This document shows positions 44,089 to 57,113 of a DNA stretch of 64,000 nt, in pieces. The notes beneath the pieces were generated by a model that did not search any database, was not told the origin of the DNA, and saw only the letters and a list, made by a program, of their open reading frames with translations. Origin of the DNA: Brachionus manjavacas (taxonomy: Eukaryota; Rotifera; Eurotatoria; Ploima; Brachionidae); contig JAHQIY010000003.1 of assembly GCA_019054805.1 (NCBI GenBank), positions 5,766,001 through 5,830,000 on the forward strand, given 5' to 3'. Each line of letters starts with the position of its first letter. Within the stretch, counting starts at the first letter, position 1. A program made the translations under genes and the position numbers.

Positions 44089-45032
44089 TGTCCAGTGTTC
44101 GCCTTTTTTCTGGCCAAAAATTAAACGTTACTCTAAAAAAGTTACTTTTATTCGAGTAATTCATTTTTACCCTAATTTTGGAATTAATTCTAAAGAATCA
44201 ATTTTTGGTTGGGATATGGTTTGTGAAATTCAGTATAAAAAAAAAAATAATAATCAAAAAACTAGCAAGCTAGCCTTGATGGAGTGCGTTTTCTCTAGAA
44301 TTGATAAAGTTAGAAGGAAAAGAGTGATTCAAAAAAGCAAAAATGTGAAAAAAATGTATTTTTTAAATTTAATAATTCATTTTGAATTAAGAAAATATAA
44401 TAATAATAATAATAATATAAGTTACAACAAGCTAGCAAGCTAGACTTGGAAAGATGGGAAACAGTAGGATCCCATCTACGGTAACTGTGGTATGTACACT
44501 TAATCAGTAGAGTTCATTAAGTCAGTATATATTAATTAAAAGATGATAAACTATAATTAATTAATTAATAATTAATTAAAGATGATGATGATTAGTGTCG
44601 TGGAGAACTGGTTGGCTTTTGGTAATTTGGTTCGATGTTGAGAGGGGTGGGGACCTCGGGTCCGACGCTCCAGTTGGCTAGGGTGATAGCGTGTTCTGTA
44701 TTTAGAGCACAGTCACTTTCATAGCTCTGCCTTCATTACACTGTAGATTTTTATTCGTTAGGTCACCATGAATGAAAAAAAAACAGAAAAAAATATAAAC
44801 AAATGGAATAACTTTTTTTAAAAAGGTTTAAACTTAGTTCTGCAAAATTATCAAGATCTACTAATTTTGCGGTGGTTGCAGACTTTTACTGTTGATGCAA
44901 CATTGGATGTTGCACCATGCTGCATTCACAGAATCAATTTTTAGAAAAAAGTTATTTGATTTTTTTACACTTTGCTCGGTTCTTTTGTAGTTAACTCTAC
45001 AAAACCCCTAGAATAAAGGCGAACATCGGACA
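44089..45032. repeat. Possible transposon bounded by 25-bp inverted repeats, with LINE tails inside
   Basis: TGTCCAGTGTTCGCCTTTTT at 44089 and, inverted, CTAGAATAAAGGCGAACATC plus GGACA at 45008-45032 match in about 21 of 25 positions. Inside are the 3' ends of two LINEs on the minus strand: 44395-44510 (CAAGTCTAGCTTGCTAGCTT plus an ATT trinucleotide run) and 44575-44780 (CAACTGGAGCGTCGGACCCG, ending in ATC repeats). MITE-like GTTGATGCAACATTGGATGT words at 44890-44925 match those at 10240. No ORF supports a transposase. Confidence 0.4.
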
Positions 45033-45224
45033 CTTAAGAAAAAAAAGCAAAATTTAAGTTTATTTCTAAAGTAAAATTAAAAAAATTTATAACATGGTTT
45101 GGATGGTAATAACTGTTAAAAAAATGAGCTGGAAGCTCGCTCAACTTTTAAAAATTGTGAGAAAGAAAGAGTTTACGATAACAAAATTGATGATAATTAA
45201 TTATTTATTATTAGTTTCAGGGCT

Positions 45225-45292
45225 GTAAAGTTTAACACTAGGCAGAAGCTGTCCAGCCATTTATTACTACTACTACTACTACTACTACTAAA
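45225..45292 (+). mobile_element. LINE 3' tail with ACT microsatellite
   Basis: GGCTGTAAAGTTTAACACTA then GGCAGAAGCTGTCCAGCCA followed by about eight ACT repeats and poly-A. Same tail type as the CR1-like LINE ending at 16155. Confidence 0.6.
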
Positions 45293-45423
45293 AAAAAATT
45301 AATTTTTTCTTGCAATTGATTTTAATCACTAAAGATTTATGCTTAGAAATCTTAATCATTTTATAAAGATAAATTTTTTGTTGTAATTTATCAATATTTG
45401 TTTAATGATGAGCCTGTGTTGGA

Positions 45424-45500
45424 TTAAGAGTTGTTTAAAAGTCACAAGTCTCAAGACAAGTCCAATTTCGGACTTGGACTTTAATTTGGGACTTTTAAAC
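45424..45500. repeat. Dispersed fold-back motif
   Basis: AGAGTTGTTTAAAAGTCACA, then AGTCTCAAGACAAGTCC and an inverted GGACTTGGACTTTAATTTGG ... TTTTAAACAA. It matches the outer part of the hairpin at 57525-57765. The 86-codon frame covering it is not supported. Confidence 0.5.
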
Positions 45501-46086
45501 AATTTTAGTTCAATATTTAACTTTAAATTTGGTACTTGGTTCCAGTATTCTTGTGGATTCCTTAAAATTTTTTCAAAAAAAAATGTTCAAGGTTTTTTCT
45601 ATTCTAGATTAAATAAATTGAATTTTTTATTTACACAAAGAAATCTTTATTTTTTTGCTAAGTAATAAAAAACACTGTTTGATTTAATTGATCAAAAATT
45701 ATGTAAGAATCAGAGTGGTTCAATTCAGATTTTGAGGGTTGGACATAAATTTGGTCAAGCGTTTCAAATTTTTTCAAAAAATTTTTTTTTAAATAAATTT
45801 TTTTTTTTCAAAAAAAAGCTCAACATGAAGCGAGTGTAAATAATTTTTTTTAGCCTCCGCTCATTATTTTTCGCTTGCAATTGATTTTAAAATTTAGATT
45901 AAATAAAGAAAATTATTCACTCTACCCTTAAAAATTCTTTCTCGTACGTCCTGTGTTACTAGGCAACTTGAGCAATTAACGTAAGAAATATTTGGCGAAT
46001 TCAAATATTTTGCATGTGTGTTGAAATCACATTTTTGATTGAATTTGCAACATTTTCAGGTGGTTCAAAGTTAAATCTAGATCCAA

Positions 46087-49000
46087 ATGACCACCATTAG
46101 CCAAACAGACACAAAGCCCTCTCTGGCCAACAGGTACTCTATGACCAAACCATTTGGAAACTTATTTTCAAAATTTTAGGAATGAGAGCGAGGTTTGCTT
46201 CAACTTTTTAGGTGACCCCAAGAGCGAGGACGCCGAAAGCTCGCTGTCTAGCAGCGAGCCTGACGATGACGACATGAACTACTTGGACTACGATGACGAC
46301 CAGGAATTCGAGTCCATATTCACCACCATTAGCCAGAAACAAAAGGCCAACGACCAAAACTTCAAGCTAACCCTAAAATATTTGTTTAAATTGCTCAAAT
46401 TCTACAAGCTGGAGCATTATGTGAACGAGTTGATCGACAATGGATACTTTAGTCCATTGTCATTAACAAAACTAGCTAACAAGGAGTTTGACATGTTCAG
46501 TGTGTCGCCCTATGACAAAAAAAAATTTTTCAAATTACAATTATTTTTAAAGCAAGTTATGAATACAATTAAAATGACATGTAAATCGAGTAGCAAAATC
46601 TGTCTCAACGCTGACCCGAATTTAGATTTTAAAATGTTTGCCATTAATGAATGGAAACATTTGGCCAGCCAGTCATCAACGACCTCAAACTCAATAGTCA
46701 AGCAAACATCAAACTCTAATCATCAATTAAAAGATAATAATCAACTAAATCTAAACGAAAACAAAAGTTCAACTACACCCATTTGGACAGAGATCAGCCC
46801 GAAAGCGAGCCCTGAACACGATACTCAAAAAGAAATGAACCAAATGAACAAAAATACTGTGGCATGGACATGTCCAAAGCCTGGCGCCAACCGAGCCAAG
46901 AGCACAGAGGCGATTAGCGCGGCAAGAAAAAGCGCCAACCCAGTGTCGTCCAGATCTTTGGCCGCAGCTGCCAGCGAAGCCAATTCGGTCACACATCCGG
47001 CTCAGCATGCCTCGTCCAAATCAAGTAGCAATTTTTTTGGCCCCAAAATTCACGCGGTGGGCAGGGAATTTTCCAATGTAGAGCTGATAAACACCAAAGG
47101 CTATAGTTACGGTGTGCCGCAGAATTTGACAAGCAGAAACAAGGGGTTTATAAGAAAAACTCCGTCGGTGTCCTCTAGGCTGAGTGAAATTGCTTCGCCG
47201 CAAACAAACTCGACTTTGGTGACTAATGAAATTTTTGTTTTTGCCAGAAAAAGGCCCAAGTTGCCGAGTGAGGCCGAATACCAGGATTCGGTTCTAGTCG
47301 AAAGTGGTGAGTGCGCAGCCAATATTTGCGTAAGTGAAGTCAAGCAAGCAGTGGATGGCACTCCTGTTTTAAGAAAAGTATTTCTAAATTTGTAGTTTTT
47401 GATTGTTGACAAATAGCTTTTTGATTTTAGAATGAGTTTAATTTTGACAAGACTTTTGATGACCAGTATTCGAACGAGGAAATATTCAGAAATTCGATTT
47501 TACCTTTTGTCAATTTGCCATTCAAAAATAGGTAAATGTTTTTGTTTTAATGAACTTTTTTTCAAAGTGAATTTTTAAATTTAATTAAATTAAAAAAATG
47601 TTAAACATAAAATTTTTTGTGTTTTTTTAGCACTATGGGCACCAAACGAATTTTATTATCAATTCAATATAATATTTTTGAGCAGATTTTTCAGAGATAC
47701 CAAATTTTTTTTCGAATTATTTTGATTTTATCTTTTTCTTTAAACAAATTTAATTTGACGAATTTTTGGTCTAGAACCGGCTACAAAATAGGCATTAGAA
47801 TAAAAGAATTTTATTTATTTATTTTTATTTATATGTTTTTCTGTACCGAGCTTGAGCTCCCTCAGAATTAAAATAATAAAAAAAATAAAATAAAAATAAA
47901 AAAAATAAATGATTAAAATAAAAATAAAGTAAAAAAAAGATAAAATAAATGAAATTAAAGAAAAGATAAATATAAATGTAATAAATGATATATTTTTTTT
48001 TTAGCGTAGACTAGTATTAGACATGCTTAAATATTTATATTTAATAAGTTAGGAAAAGAAAAGATTACTAGGTATCAATTACACAATGAAGTTGGATATT
48101 CGATAGATATGATATCTTGATTGGAAACCTTCTCTTTATTCTTCCACCATTCTGACGACCAGTGGAACAGAATGACCCAATCCTGTCTTGACATATCTCT
48201 CACTCAACTCAAAAAGTCGATTTGAGACTTTAAGTAGATTTAGTTTATTGAAAGCCTCTTGGTGCATAATTGGAGGGGGTATCAAATTTCAGTTTCAAAA
48301 TAGATCGAACTGCAGAATTTTGAATAACTTGTAATTTTTTAATATTAACGTAATTATCCGAATTTAGTTTAATGTCACTATAGAATCATTTACATGTTAA
48401 AACAGAGTGTCACTAAAAAAGAGTACTCTATTTTAAAGACATGTCACTCAATTCGGATGATTACGTTAGTTTCTGAGAATGAATTTAAACAGGGAAAAGA
48501 ATAATCCAAGATTGATCCTATATAGATTTTGTAAAGATTACCTAATGTTTTTGGTTTAAGAGCCCATTTTCTATTTGAGAGATATTTTATTAAATTAAGC
48601 CTAGAATTACAGCGTTCTTTTAATTCATCTACCATTGGATTCAATGTAAGTTTTGTGTCTAACGTGATGCCTAAGAATTTCACTTTTTCCTCGTTATTTA
48701 AGCTGTTACCATTAATTTTTAGGTAAAGATTGGTTTTAACTTTTGTTTTTTTCTCAAAGATCATGTAACATGACTTTTCAATAGAAATTTTCATTTTCCA
48801 TTTGAAAAGCCATTTTTCAATTTCTTTTAGGTATTTATTAATCACGTTTCCAAGATTTCCTATCTTTTTGAAAATAGAAGAGAGTACTGGCAGTTTGTCT
48901 TGTTTCTTTTTGGTATGTTATTTATAAAAATGCTGAAAAGAAGTGGACTAATTACTGACCTTTGTGGGACTCTTGCTTTAAAAGGGTATTGATCACTTAG

Positions 49001-52000
49001 ATTACCATTTACATTTACAGTAAAAGATCTTAAAAGAAAGATTTTTTTTTTCATTTTTATTCAGAAAATAGAAGACCTGAGTTAAATTCAATGTCCATTA
49101 ATCAAAAAAATGATCATTAATACCACTATAATATTTACTCAGTATTCATTAGTAGAAAAACAAAAATACTTCGACTCCAACGAGTTAAGCTTCTTCGAAA
49201 CTATGGCAGTAAATTAGACTGTTTCATGAGCCAATGTTTAGGTTAATTTTTAAGTTTTTAATTGATTCGGAATTGACAATGTACTAAGGTAGGCTATTTC
49301 AATCATTGACTACTTGATTTGTTAAGAAATGATATCGTTGCCCACAGCTTTTCGCATCTTCTCTAAAAATACATTTTTTATGTATTTTTAAGTTGTAAGA
49401 CTAATTTAGAGAAAAATTTTAACCATTTTCAAAATTAACATTTTCATTTTGGCTTTTAATTTTAAAAATTTTATCTATTGACCACGACAACAAAAAAATT
49501 ATGATTGTTCTTTTAGTTCTTTTTAAAATAAAGAACTTAAGTTTTAGTAAAAAAGAATATTCTTTTTTGCACTTTTTGGAATTTAGATTATTTCAGATGA
49601 ATACAATTATCTAAAATTATTATTAAAATTAAATTAAGAAAATTTGAAATGAATCCAAGTTTTATAAATGTATGAATTAATCAGGGAATCAAAATTAGGA
49701 TATTCTCGACAATGAGTAAAACTTAAAATACAGTTAAAAATCGAAAATGTATAAATTATTAAGTTTTTTAAACAATCTTTTTTTTTTAAAACGAATAAAT
49801 AATAAAAAGGAGGTTTAGGAAATAGGGCTAATTGAATTTTTAGAGAAAAACTTAATATTACTAAAAAATGTCCTTTCTATACAAAGATCTAAAATAATTT
49901 CTAAAAAGTACATAAAGAACATTCTTTTTGACTAATAAAAAGGTTAAAAAGTACATCCTTTCTTTAAGGGAGTATATATGAGGGTCCGTTGACAATAGCT
50001 CAAAAATTTGAATTAAATTCCCTCTCATCCATCTTATTTTGAGACCTGTTAAGTTAAACATCTCTAGTCTTTTTGAATAGTCATATTTTTCAAGTGAAGG
50101 GGTTGTCTTTATCGCCGCTCTTTGAACCTTCTAGATTTCAGAAATATCTTTCTCTAAAAATGGACACCATAAACTTATGGAAAACTCAAATGAGGTCTTA
50201 CCAGTGCTTCATATAGCATTCTCAATGAGTAAATGCTTAAATTCTTGAAAATTTTAGCAATCATACCATAAATACGATTTCCACGACTGGTGCAATATTT
50301 TACTTTGTAAGATCACCGCAAGCCATTTTGAATATATATACGTAGATCTTTTCGAAGAGTTGTTTTAATTAAATTCTTTTTACCATATCTACAAAAAATG
50401 GTAAAATGAAAGGAAGGATTTTACGAGCTAATTTGCATTACACTGTCGACTTATGAACCTCGGTTGAGTGCTGAAGTGATGAAATCCAGAGAAACAGAAC
50501 GGTAATCGAAATAATGATATAATTGGACCCACGAGACCTCAGCCTGCTTTTTTAAAAACAATATTTGCTAGTGAGATCTGGGCCACACGTCTTATTAACA
50601 TTCATCACACCTACCAAAGAATAAAAAAAAATTTTGTGAAAGAAGATTGCTTCTCATTTTCCTAATATTATTTGAAGGTTAAACTATAAAAATAATTTAA
50701 TTAATTTATTATTTTAATTTGAAATTAAGTGAAGACTTTTTTCTGACTTTTGAGTATTCACATTTTGAGTTTGCCATAAGTTCATGGTGTCCATTTTTAG
50801 AGAAAGATATTTCTGAAATCTAGAAGGTTCAAAGAGCGGCGATAAAGACAACCCCTTCACTTGAAAAATATGACTATTCAAAAAGACTAGAGATGTTTAA
50901 CTTAACAGGTCTCAAAATAAGATGGATGAGAGGGAATTTAATTCAACTTTAAAAAAAAAGTTTTTTTTTTAGTTAATGGTTTGTGGATTCGAAAGAAAAG
51001 AAAAATTTATATTTTTTTTTTTGGGATTTTTTTTGGTTATTTTTGATGACGAAATTTTTTATTTAATTTAAATGATGCAGGCATCTTCTAAGGTCTATTC
51101 TTCACTCTGATTTAGGAGTTGTGAAGTTCGTTTCAATTCGATCATTTCAATTCAGAAAAACTTGAATAACTTTTTTACTAAAAGAAAAATGCTAAATTAT
51201 AAGCAAATTTGCTTAATGCAGTAAAATAAGTCTGCAAAACACTCTGCAATTTTCTGCATTTTGCACGCTGTTAAAAAGTATTCTAATCATTTGTGCTATT
51301 ACATTGCAGAGTTTTTGCAGACATTCGTATTAAGCAAAATTTCTTAACCATTAAGCATTTTACAGAACAAAATTATTTCTTTTAGTAATAAAGTTATTCA
51401 AAATTTTCTGAATTGAAAAGATCGAATTAAAATGAACTTCACAACCCTTCTGATTTACCACTAAATAAATAAAAAAAAAATTTTTTGTGCCAACACAAAT
51501 CTATTCTAAGATCATATAATTCTTGAACCTCAATTTTTAAAATAAACAATTTTATTTTTTAAATAAATTAATTTTTTCTAGATCAGATTTTAACTGTATT
51601 TGTTTTGGTCAAACTGGATCAGGAAAAACTCATACTCTTTTCGGTAACAAACAACAAGATGGACTATGCGTGCTCACTGCTGAAAACCTTTTTAATAATA
51701 ATGAGCGATTGTTTTGTGGATTTTATGAAATCTACAATGGTCAATTATTTGACTTAATTAACCGAAATAATAAGTAAAAATTTACAATTATCTTTTAAAA
51801 TATTTGATTTTATTTTTTTCCAGATTAGTTTTAAGAGAAGACGCATCGGGACAGCTAAATGTTGTCGGATTAGTTGAAGTCGAAATCAAAAGCATTGCCC
51901 AACTCCGCAGAACAATTGAGATATCTCAGTCTAATCGACATATTGGTTCTACTTCTTTTAATAAAGCATCATCTCGGTCTCATGCAGTTATTCAATTCAA

Positions 52001-55000
52001 AGTTCCAAATCTACCATCATCACATTCGAATTCTGGCCATGTTATAATGAAAAATAGTAATTACTCGAACGTGAAAAGCAAAGTAGACTCGGGTTTACAT
52101 TCAAATAATTCAAGCACCGGAAAACCATTCAGGTTATTATTTATCGATTTAGCTGGAAGTGAAAGAGGAATCGACGCTCAAAATAATATTAAGGATAATA
52201 GAAAAGAAGGAGCCGAAATAAATCAAAGTCTTTTAGCTGTAAGTTTTTTTTTAAATGACATTAATTAATAAAAATTTATTTTTTATTGAGTGGTTAAGTC
52301 AGAGTCAGGAGACTTGATTGATAACTGGAAATTTGGTACTTTAAGTTAACTAAAATGAATGATGTTAACAAATTCAATAAAATAATTAATCATCTTTTTA
52401 AGAAAATTTATAAAAGTCATTCAATAAGTTTATCATGTTATTCATCGATATTTTATTTAGTAAATTTTACTAAATATTGACAAAAATTTTAAGTAGGTTT
52501 ATTTTAGGTTTAAAAAGACAATTTTTTTTAATATCTAAATATTTAAAAAAATTATTTTCCGTATTTTCTTTGCTCAATCAAGATCCAGCTTATATCATAA
52601 AGAATAAATATGTTTGCTTTATTTTAAATATTTTCTCCAGTTGTTCATATTATTTCATATATTTTATTAAAAAAGATAAGCTCTTCAAATTATATAACTA
52701 ATAAATTTTAAAAAATTGAGTTCTTTTATCAGCCTTGGTTGATTTTTTTTATTTTCTCAGGATTTATTTGCTTCGTCCAGTTACCAAGATAAAATTAAAT
52801 TTTTTTCATTAATTAATTCAAATATTTGCTTTTAATTTTTTTATTTTTATTCTGTTTTTTTTTTGTTACTATAACGACATCTGATTTTTATATTTTAATA
52901 TATGTGAAGAAATGGTAGTTAATTTTATTTAGCTTTAAAATAAGATTTTATATCATAAAAAAAATAATGAAAAAATAAAAAAGATCAAATTTATTTTAGC
53001 TAATTATTTTAAAATTAAGCATTTCTTAGTCTGTCTCTTTATTTGCTAGAGAGTCGAATGAAAGAGCCTACAGAGCTTTCAAATTTTGGTTTTCAATTAA
53101 TGTTTAGAAATTTAAGATTCCCGGGTTCAAAAATTTTAATTTAATTTTTTCATTTTGTAAAAAATTTACTTAGAACGCGCCATTTAAATTTTTATTTTAA
53201 ATAAAGTTTTCCAATTTGAAGAAAATAATGAATTATTGAAATTGCTATTTTATTAATTATTAAAATTAAATTAAAGAAAGATAAATGTAAAAATAAAAAA
53301 GAAACAAAAAGAAAAAAAAAATACTCAAGGAAGAATTCTTGAGTACTTTTATTTAATGTATTTATGAAATTAATTTAGATATTTTTTTTTTACCTTGATG
53401 ATCATGATCAAAAACTGTTATGTTTGTTAGATTTAATACATAAGCATATATTTAAATTAAAAATTCAATCCTAGACTTGATTTTAATTTTGTATAACAAT
53501 TGGTTATTGTTTAACATATTTGCTTTACAGAAAACAATCTCACTGCATTATATTTTTTTTATTAATTAATTGGACCCTTTCTTAATTTGAAATTGTGAAT
53601 TTTCATATAAAAATTTCAATACACAATTTAAATTCCAAATAAAATTATTGATTTTATATAAAAGATTTTTCTGTATGTTTTAAAAGGTGAAACAGACAAT
53701 TTTTCATTTGACAGCCAAGTTTAAAGAAAAGATTTAAAGAAAGGTTTGTCAATAAATTGATTTTCTGAAATCAAATGGTATGTTAATTTGGAATTGAAAA
53801 ATAAAATTTTTACAATTATAAACAAAATCATCAAATTCAAAATCATTTAAGTAGTAATGACAGAATTATTAACATTTAAACAAAATGAATTTTCAAATCG
53901 CAAAACAATTCCAATTAGAATAGATCAAAGAGACAAAAATAAATAAATCTCAAAATATTGATTTTTTATTTGATCATTAATCACCTGTAAATTAAAACTA
54001 ATTTTCCATTTTCATCAACAAAGTTTAAAAAACTCAATTTTGTCAATAGAAATTAATAAAAAAGGATTTTTATTTGTAATTTTATGAAGGTTTGTATGAA
54101 AATTCAGAATGTCCATTTTTTGATCATGATTATTAAAATTTATTCAAAAAAATTTCCCAAAACTTTTATTTATCGAGATCGACTTAGAAACCAAATTTTT
54201 ATCTTTTTTTTTAATAGCTACTTTTTGAATCTTTAAACTTACAATATTTTTTAGGCAAAATTTTTAATTTTCTGTTTCAACTATGTTTAAGAAAGAAATT
54301 CTCAATTAATTATTAATCAGGAAGAAGAATTTTAAAATCAAAAAAAACATTCATTTTCTATAAAGATTGAATTTATCATTTGGTTTTTAGAAAATCAATG
54401 ATCGAACATTGCTTGAATAAAATTTTGATAAAACCCAGTTTAAAAAATGCCACTTAAAAAGTGTTCCAAATAATAAACCATGAGATATGGACAATTTTTT
54501 TAAAATTTTTCCAGCTATCAATTTTTTTATATTAGAATAAGGTTTCATTATACGGCTATTTTATCTCTTTTAGAAAAATTTCAAGGTAAAATTGACTATC
54601 AGATATTGAGTATTTTTTTAAAATTAATACTAAAATTGTACTTTGAGAAATTAAGATTAGTGGAGCCTTACAGAGGTCATTAGACTCAAAATTAATGTCA
54701 CATTTGAAGCCTGATTTAAGGCTAAAATTTTTCTGATTAAACATATTCAAAATAAATCTTATTTAAATTTTGTCTCTATCTGCGATCAATTTTAATTTTA
54801 AAAATTAAACAAAAAATTTCTCTTAAAATAAATTTAATCAAACAAAAATATAGCAGAAAATTTTATTTTTTAGCTAAAAGAATGTATCAGATGCATTGAT
54901 CAGTACCGAGCATATGCTCCCTTCAGACAAAGCAAATTGACCCGAGTCCTACGAGATTGCTTTGTAGGTACAGGTAATACAATATTGATAGCTACTGTTT

Positions 55001-57113
55001 CACCAACAGACGATTGTGTACCATGTTCATTAAACACTTTACAGTACGCCAATAGAGTTCGTCAAATGGCACTCAGAAATCGGAAAAAACAAGAACTAGT
55101 TTCCAAAAGCACTTCAACTATTTGTAAAAATATTCGCAAAAATTTAGACCAGCACAAACAAAAAGCAAACAGTCTACCGCATAAAAACGAAGATTTAAAA
55201 AAGAAGATACCTGAAATTTCGACTAATCTAATGGCCAGAATTAGATCAAAAAGTGTGTCTTGTAATAACAAAAAATTAGCCGAACACGTCAACAAAACTC
55301 CAAGAAATTCTGAAAAAAAGCCACACAATTATTTGATTAATAATGCAATTAAGAGTTCTAGTGCAACTACCCCGGCAAATCAAACACCTATCAACATACT
55401 TCGCTCCAAACCATTAACCAAAAGCTCCACAAGCACTGGAGCCAAAACAAGTGCACTGTTTCATCCATCCAAAATAAACTGTTCTTCTACCCCCATCAAA
55501 TCAGTGGTTAAAAACAACTCAGACTATGGACCTGCCGAGGAACTGCTGTTTGTTCATGACACCCCTATTAAAGGCCACAAGCTTAAGCACATGCCAAAAA
55601 GTACTGAATTAGCTGAACGATATTTTGAAAAAAACAATAATCAGAATGAAATAAATTATTATTCAATAAATTCTCAAAATGATTATTTAAATAGTAAAAT
55701 TTATTTTAATAGTGGCACGAGAGATAAAGGAAATAGAGCTGATGATTCGACTGAAGAGCATAAGAATGATGACGATGAATCCGGAGTAGAAAGTGATGAA
55801 TTGAATAAATCATTTGAATCGAGGAAAAAAATGAAAAATGAGCAGCGAATTCAGGATATTTATACGGTGCCACCTAAGCCTGAATTGAACAAAGCAGAAA
55901 TAACCGTGAACGAAGAAAGACTTAACTTGCTGAGAAAAAAGCAGCGAGAAATGTTGGAAGCAAAAAAATATTTGGCCTCAGGAGACGAATCTTTCCAAAA
56001 TGATTCTTCTGATTTGAATGATAATTCGGCTTTTAGCTTCAAGAAATACAGTGAGACCAGCGAGCATCTGAAAAATGCACTTGACTCACAAAATCAGCTG
56101 AGGACTTACATAAGGAATTTGGAGAGCAAATTGACCAATTTGAGAAACGAGATCAAAGATGCTGGCTCCGATAACCCGGAGCCTGTTCGCAAAAACTCTA
56201 CGGACTCGACAGATTCGTTGAAGGAAGAAAAGGTAAGCTCGTTCAGCAAGGATGTCTATTCGGAATTTTTACAAAAAAGAAAGTACCTTGAAAAACAGCA
56301 GGAAAACTTTGGGAATTTAAATTTTAGGAGAAATTTTAAATTCGCTGACGCAGAAGATGATTTGGAGAAAAAGTTTATTGAAAGTCAAGCGGAGAATTTT
56401 AATAGTTCTGCGGCTGAAAAAGAAAAACAGAATGACACATTATTTTCTGATAATGATGCCTTCGAGAAATCTATGTATAAAGGAAGTAGTTTATTTTCGA
56501 AATCTTTCAAGTCTTTGGAAACCAAATTTGACAGTCCCATAAAAAAATGTGAATTTTCACCAATTGGACAGGATAAGGAAAAGGAGCCCGTGATTACTCC
56601 AAGGACTCAGGTGTTGAACCCGATACCGATCAGACTGAGCTCATCGTCATCTTCTTTCGAGTCGTCTTTTTCCTTGAGACAAGCTTTATGCAAAAGTGAG
56701 ACTGAAAATTTGTCACCTAGGCTCAAAACTTCGAGCAGCAAAATTTGGCGTGTACCGTCACAAGAGTCAGAAAGGTGTAAAAATTGGTCATGTGCTGACA
56801 ATCAGCAAATTGAGCCGAATCAAAATGAAAAATGCCAAAAATTGGATAAGCCAGACAAGTATTCTATGTTTTATTAAGAAATTTAAGTAATTTTTTTTCG
56901 AACAGGAAACAATTGATAACAAATCATCAAAATCAATTGACAGATTTGAGTCAGGCATGTGAAAGAGAAATGAATTTAATAATCAGTTTAAAAGATAGAA
57001 AAATGGATTTTAAAGAATATTTGAATCAAATGGAAGAAATGTTGAGCAAAAAAGTTAGTTCAATTCGAGATTTGCAAAATCAGATAACTCAGTTAAAAAT
57101 CGAAATAGATTAA
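46087..57113 (+). CDS. KIF24: Kinesin family member 24 (SAM domain, kinesin-13 class)
   Basis: Microtubule-depolymerising kinesin of the mother centriole, known in mammals to restrain cilium formation with CP110. Exons: 46087-46133, 46180-47377, 47431-47531, 51582-51773, 51824-52238, 54874-56858, 56906-57113; phases close to 1381 residues (human 1368). N-terminal SAM domain (LKYLFKLLKFYKLEHYVNEL to about residue 120), Ser-rich linker, motor starting IFVFARKRPKLPSEAE, P-loop GQTGSGKT, switch I NKASSRSHA, switch II DLAGSERG, then GAEINQSLLALKECIR and FRQSKLTRVLRDCF. The motor has a Ser/Asn-rich insertion of about 40 residues before switch II. A long low-complexity Ser/Lys/Glu tail follows, and the terminal exon encodes a helical motif (DFKEYLNQMEEMLSKKVSSI) conserved in the family. 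An unspliced read stops at 56877; a 47-bp intron avoids it. Introns 3 (4.05 kb) and 5 (2.64 kb) are exceptional. AATAAA at 57229. Confidence 0.95.
48100..49075 (-). mobile_element. LINE ORF2 3' part in KIF24 intron
   Basis: Reading the minus strand from 49060: RSFTVNVNGNLSDQYPF, then VPQRSVISPLLFSIFINNIP (palm motif B). A frameshift falls at the expected FADD box, then INKYLKEIEKWLFKWKMKIS, KVKFLGITLDTKLTLNPMVD and NLYKIYIGSILDYSFPCLNS, and finally NLLKVSNRLFELSERYVKTG before a stop near 48130. Frameshifted and 5' truncated. Antisense to the host gene. Confidence 0.8.
49980..50955. repeat. Inverted pair of LINE 3' fragments (near-identical arms)
   Basis: About 165 bp is essentially identical between 49998-50178 (minus) and 50785-50942 (plus). 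Both encode WCPFLEKDISEI, then a TAG where the family has Glu, then KVQRAAIKTTPSLEKYDYSK and RLEMFNLTGLKIRWMRGNLI. The minus-strand copy continues to about 50400, the plus-strand copy starts about 50750. The shared nonsense codon shows one copy derives from the other or both from a defective master. Confidence 0.85.
51115..51448. mobile_element. 334-bp MITE with 9-bp target duplication (copy 1, complete)
   Basis: Flanked by TCTGATTTA at 51106-51114 and 51449-51457. The ends are inverted (GGAGTTGTGAAGTTCGTTTC against AGGGTTGTGAAGTTCATTTT) for about 75 bp. Inside are inverted GCAAATTTGCTTAATGCAGT-type and TCTGCA-rich words, no ORF. Long terminal repeats and a nine-base duplication fit a MULE-derived MITE. 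Confidence 0.9.
52239..54873 (+). other. KIF24 intron 5, 2.64 kb
   Basis: Between SLLA and LKECIR of the motor, phase 0. Very AT-rich. The only curious part is 53030-53150, where CCCGGGTTCAAAAATT resembles a tRNA B-box but no A-box or stems go with it. No ORF is supported. Confidence 0.8.

Larger units (their letters stand above)
47532..51581 (+). other. KIF24 intron 3, 4.05 kb, packed with transposon debris
   Basis: Splits the motor between LPFVNLPFKNR and SDFNCICFGQTGSGKT with a phase-2 junction. Contains a LINE 3' end and A-rich AAAAT repeats (47840-47990), an inverted LINE (48100-49075), satellite-like scraps (49500-49560, 49880-49970), an inverted LINE pair (49980-50955) and a MITE (51115-51448). 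Confidence 0.85.

Noticed and set aside
44216-44443. 75-codon plus-strand frame
   Set aside because: Lys/Asn-rich translation of a LINE tail with AAT repeats; no family match.
46510-47412. Several minus-strand frames opposite KIF24 exon 2
   Set aside because: Antisense shadows of a well-supported exon with higher GC content.
53030-53150. tRNA gene in KIF24 intron 5
   Set aside because: Only a B-box-like GGGTTCAAA is present; no A-box at correct distance and no cloverleaf.
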